This document shows, piece after piece, positions 41,717-43,127 of a stretch of DNA of 43,127 nucleotides. The notes beneath the pieces were generated by a model. It saw nothing but the letters and a program-made list of their open reading frames with translations, made no database searches and was not told the DNA's origin. The stretch comes from JALXCH01 sp964495805 (GTDB lineage Bacteria; Calditrichota; Calditrichia; RBG-13-44-9). Location: positions 1 through 43,127 of the forward strand of contig CAZBWV010000096.1 of the NCBI GenBank assembly GCA_964495805.1. Reading direction: 5' to 3'. The position numbers and the translations under genes were made by a program. The stretch's first letter is position 1. Each line of letters opens with the position of its first letter.

Positions 41717-42613
41717 ATGAAAAAATATCTGCTCATTCTCAATCCCATGGCTGGTCGTGGGAAAGGGCAACGTCTGTATCCGCAAATCGAACGGTGGTTG
41801 CATGCTCAATTAGGCGAAGTCGATGTGCAACTGACCCGATATTCCGGCCATGCCCGGGAACTGGCCGCGCAATTTCGGGATGCCTATGACGTGCTTATAG
41901 CAGCAGGGGGAGATGGCACGGTGCACGAAGTGGTGAATGGAATGATGGGTGGAAAAGCCACTCTGGCGGTAATTCCCATTGGCAGCGGTAACGATTTTGT
42001 GAAGATGCTTCACCTCCCACTGGAACCGCAGGAGGCAATTCGGGTGATTGCCCGAAATCAGCGTATGAAGGTGGATGTCGGTAAAGTGGGCGACCGGTAT
42101 TTCCCCAACGGTCTGGGTATTGGTTTCGATGCCTGGGTAGTTCGCGAGAGCAAAAAGGTCAAGCATCTGCGCGGGTTTCTCATTTACCTGTATTCCGTGC
42201 TGAAGACTACCTTTTTGTACCGGAATCAGCGGGTTTTGCTGGAGGTGGATGGCAAGCGTAGCGAGCATGACATCTTTCTGATAGCAGTGGGAAACGGCAA
42301 AGCCATGGGCGGAGGGTTTTATCTGACCCCTCATGCCAATATTCAGGACGGCCTGTTCGATGTGTGTATTATTCATGCGTTGACGAAAAAAGATATTTTT
42401 CTGAATCTGCCCAAAGCCACGAAAGGCGAACATCTGGACATGCCCCAGGTGGAGATGTTCCGCACCGCGCAATTGAAGGTCAGTACCCCGGAAGGCATTG
42501 CCGCCCACGCAGATGGCGAACTACTGGGCATGGAGCTAAAGGAACTGGATGTTTCGCTGCTCCCCGCCGCCCTGGAAGTGATTTACCAACCGTCTGCGGA
42601 TAAGGAGCGGTAA
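41717..42613 (+). CDS. YegS/BmrU-type lipid (diacylglycerol-like) kinase
   Basis: 298 residues from the ATG at 41717; a GTG at 41690 directly after the ridA stop is also possible. The diacylglycerol kinase catalytic motifs are visible: LNPMAGRGKG, AAGGDGTVHEVVNGM, and IPIGSGNDFVKML. The C-terminal lobe has GNGKAMGGGFYLTPHA and DGLFDVCII. Enzymes of this family phosphorylate diacylglycerol, phosphatidylglycerol or sphingoid-type lipids; the substrate cannot be told from sequence. It is one base pair from the next gene. Confidence 0.9.
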   Translation: MKKYLLILNPMAGRGKGQRLYPQIERWLHAQLGEVDVQLTRYSGHARELAAQFRDAYDVLIAAGGDGTVHEVVNGMMGGKATLAVIPIGSGNDFVKMLHLPLEPQEAIRVIARNQRMKVDVGKVGDRYFPNGLGIGFDAWVVRESKKVKHLRGFLIYLYSVLKTTFLYRNQRVLLEVDGKRSEHDIFLIAVGNGKAMGGGFYLTPHANIQDGLFDVCIIHALTKKDIFLNLPKATKGEHLDMPQVEMFRTAQLKVSTPEGIAAHADGELLGMELKELDVSLLPAALEVIYQPSADKER

Positions 42614-42615
42614 CC

Positions 42616-43116
42616 ATGACAAAGGTGCCGGTGTGGTGGACAGTAACGTTGGTTCTGTTGTTGAATCTCGCTGGTTCCCTTCTTGCCCGGGAACCTTTGC
42701 GAGTCAACCCCGATTCGCTTTTTACCCGGGTGGTACTGGATACCAACCGCTTGCTTTCGGATCAGCCGCTGAAGTCACCCACCGGTGCCATGCTGCGCTC
42801 GGCAGTGCTGCCCGGATGGGGGCAGTGGTACAACGAGCAGTACTGGAAGGCACCGCTGGCTTTTTCGGTCAATGCGTTCCTGGTTTACCAGGTGTGGCAT
42901 TATCACCAGCGCTGGCGGGATACCGGAAATCGGGACTTTCAGGATCGCCGCAATCTGTTTACATGGTATCTGGGGCTCTCCTACGCACTCACACTGGTGG
43001 ATGCTTACGTGGATGCCTACCTGTACAAATTTGACGAAGCCATGGAAATTGGCCATCTGTTGAATTATGAGGAGCACCAATGGCAGGTTGGAGTGTGCGT
43101 GTTTTACCATTTTTGA
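42616..43116 (+). CDS. DUF5683-type envelope protein
   Basis: 166 residues with a signal peptide (hydrophobic residues 7-24). The core KSPTGAMLRSAVLPGWGQ, then YNEQYWKAPLAFS and a membrane-like stretch, matches the DUF5683 pattern seen mainly in FCB genomes. The function is unknown. Two further hydrophobic segments (about 91-101 and 117-132) suggest membrane association. It starts 2 nt after the lipid kinase. Confidence 0.8.
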   Translation: MTKVPVWWTVTLVLLLNLAGSLLAREPLRVNPDSLFTRVVLDTNRLLSDQPLKSPTGAMLRSAVLPGWGQWYNEQYWKAPLAFSVNAFLVYQVWHYHQRWRDTGNRDFQDRRNLFTWYLGLSYALTLVDAYVDAYLYKFDEAMEIGHLLNYEEHQWQVGVCVFYHF

Positions 43117-43127
43117 TGGTGCTTCTG
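43080..43127 (+). CDS. Start of the next gene, probably exported (partial)
   Basis: An ATG at 43080 with GGAG at 43071-43074 opens MAGWSVRVLPFLMVLL, a signal-peptide-like start, and runs off the window. It overlaps the DUF5683 gene by 37 nt in another frame. The product cannot be named. Confidence 0.45.
   Translation, partial: MAGWSVRVLPFLMVLL

Noticed and set aside
1..43127. CRISPR array, prophage or insertion sequence
   Set aside because: No regularly spaced repeats with unique spacers and no transposase, integrase or phage genes were seen.

Overview
The window is about 43 kb of compact bacterial chromosome carrying housekeeping genes. I see no transposase, integrase, phage gene or CRISPR array. 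The best-fitting host is a Gram-negative member of the FCB group, perhaps a Calditrichota-like lineage; this is inference. The reasons are a PorV/FadL-like outer-membrane barrel ending in phenylalanine, a GWxTD-domain protein, a DUF5683-type protein, lipobox proteins, membrane-bound lytic transglycosylases, and promoter-like sites of the Bacteroidota pattern (TTG, about 20 nt, TAnnTTTG) before tRNA-Val and the sdh operon.

Layout. 1-125 is the tail of an Fe-S oxidoreductase. 126-6053 holds two lytic transglycosylases, a STAS protein and endonuclease V. 6054-10779 holds a GAF histidine kinase, a lipoprotein-type isoaspartyl methyltransferase, a site-2 protease and an ABM protein. After one unknown membrane-anchored protein, a minus-strand block (11433-14766) carries hexose-phosphate mutase, an IMPase-family phosphatase and PRPP synthetase. 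A repeat-filled spacer (14767-15459) precedes a second minus-strand block: a barrel and two odd lipoproteins with arginine/serine-rich tails, one with a CxxCH motif. ClpC, a cupin, an Mth938-like protein, ComEC and a convergent GWxTD gene follow. 26420-29637 is a complete succinate dehydrogenase operon (CDAB). Then come tRNA-Val and a pyrR-pyrB-pyrC operon behind what looks like a PyrR attenuator.

33177-38041 is a proteostasis island: two Hsp20s, an unknown helical protein, DnaK, GrpE and a reduced J-protein, with ClpC elsewhere in the window. The end holds CsrA, a membrane protein, a metallophosphoesterase-fold protein that seems to have lost its metal ligands, threonylcarbamoyl-AMP synthase, RidA, a lipid kinase, a DUF5683-type protein and the start of another exported protein.

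Genes that act together: Prs makes PRPP, which PyrR senses or uses and which pyrimidine synthesis consumes; DnaK, GrpE, the J-protein, the Hsp20s and ClpC form a protein quality-control set; the transglycosylases, barrel and lipoproteins belong to the envelope. The most interesting points are a hairpin that buries the start codon of the J-protein gene (candidate RNA thermometer or operator), the PyrR-type attenuator outside Firmicutes, the metal-site-less phosphoesterase, the barrel/lipoprotein cluster, and two 9-nt-periodic C-rich tracts that are G-quadruplex candidates on the other strand.
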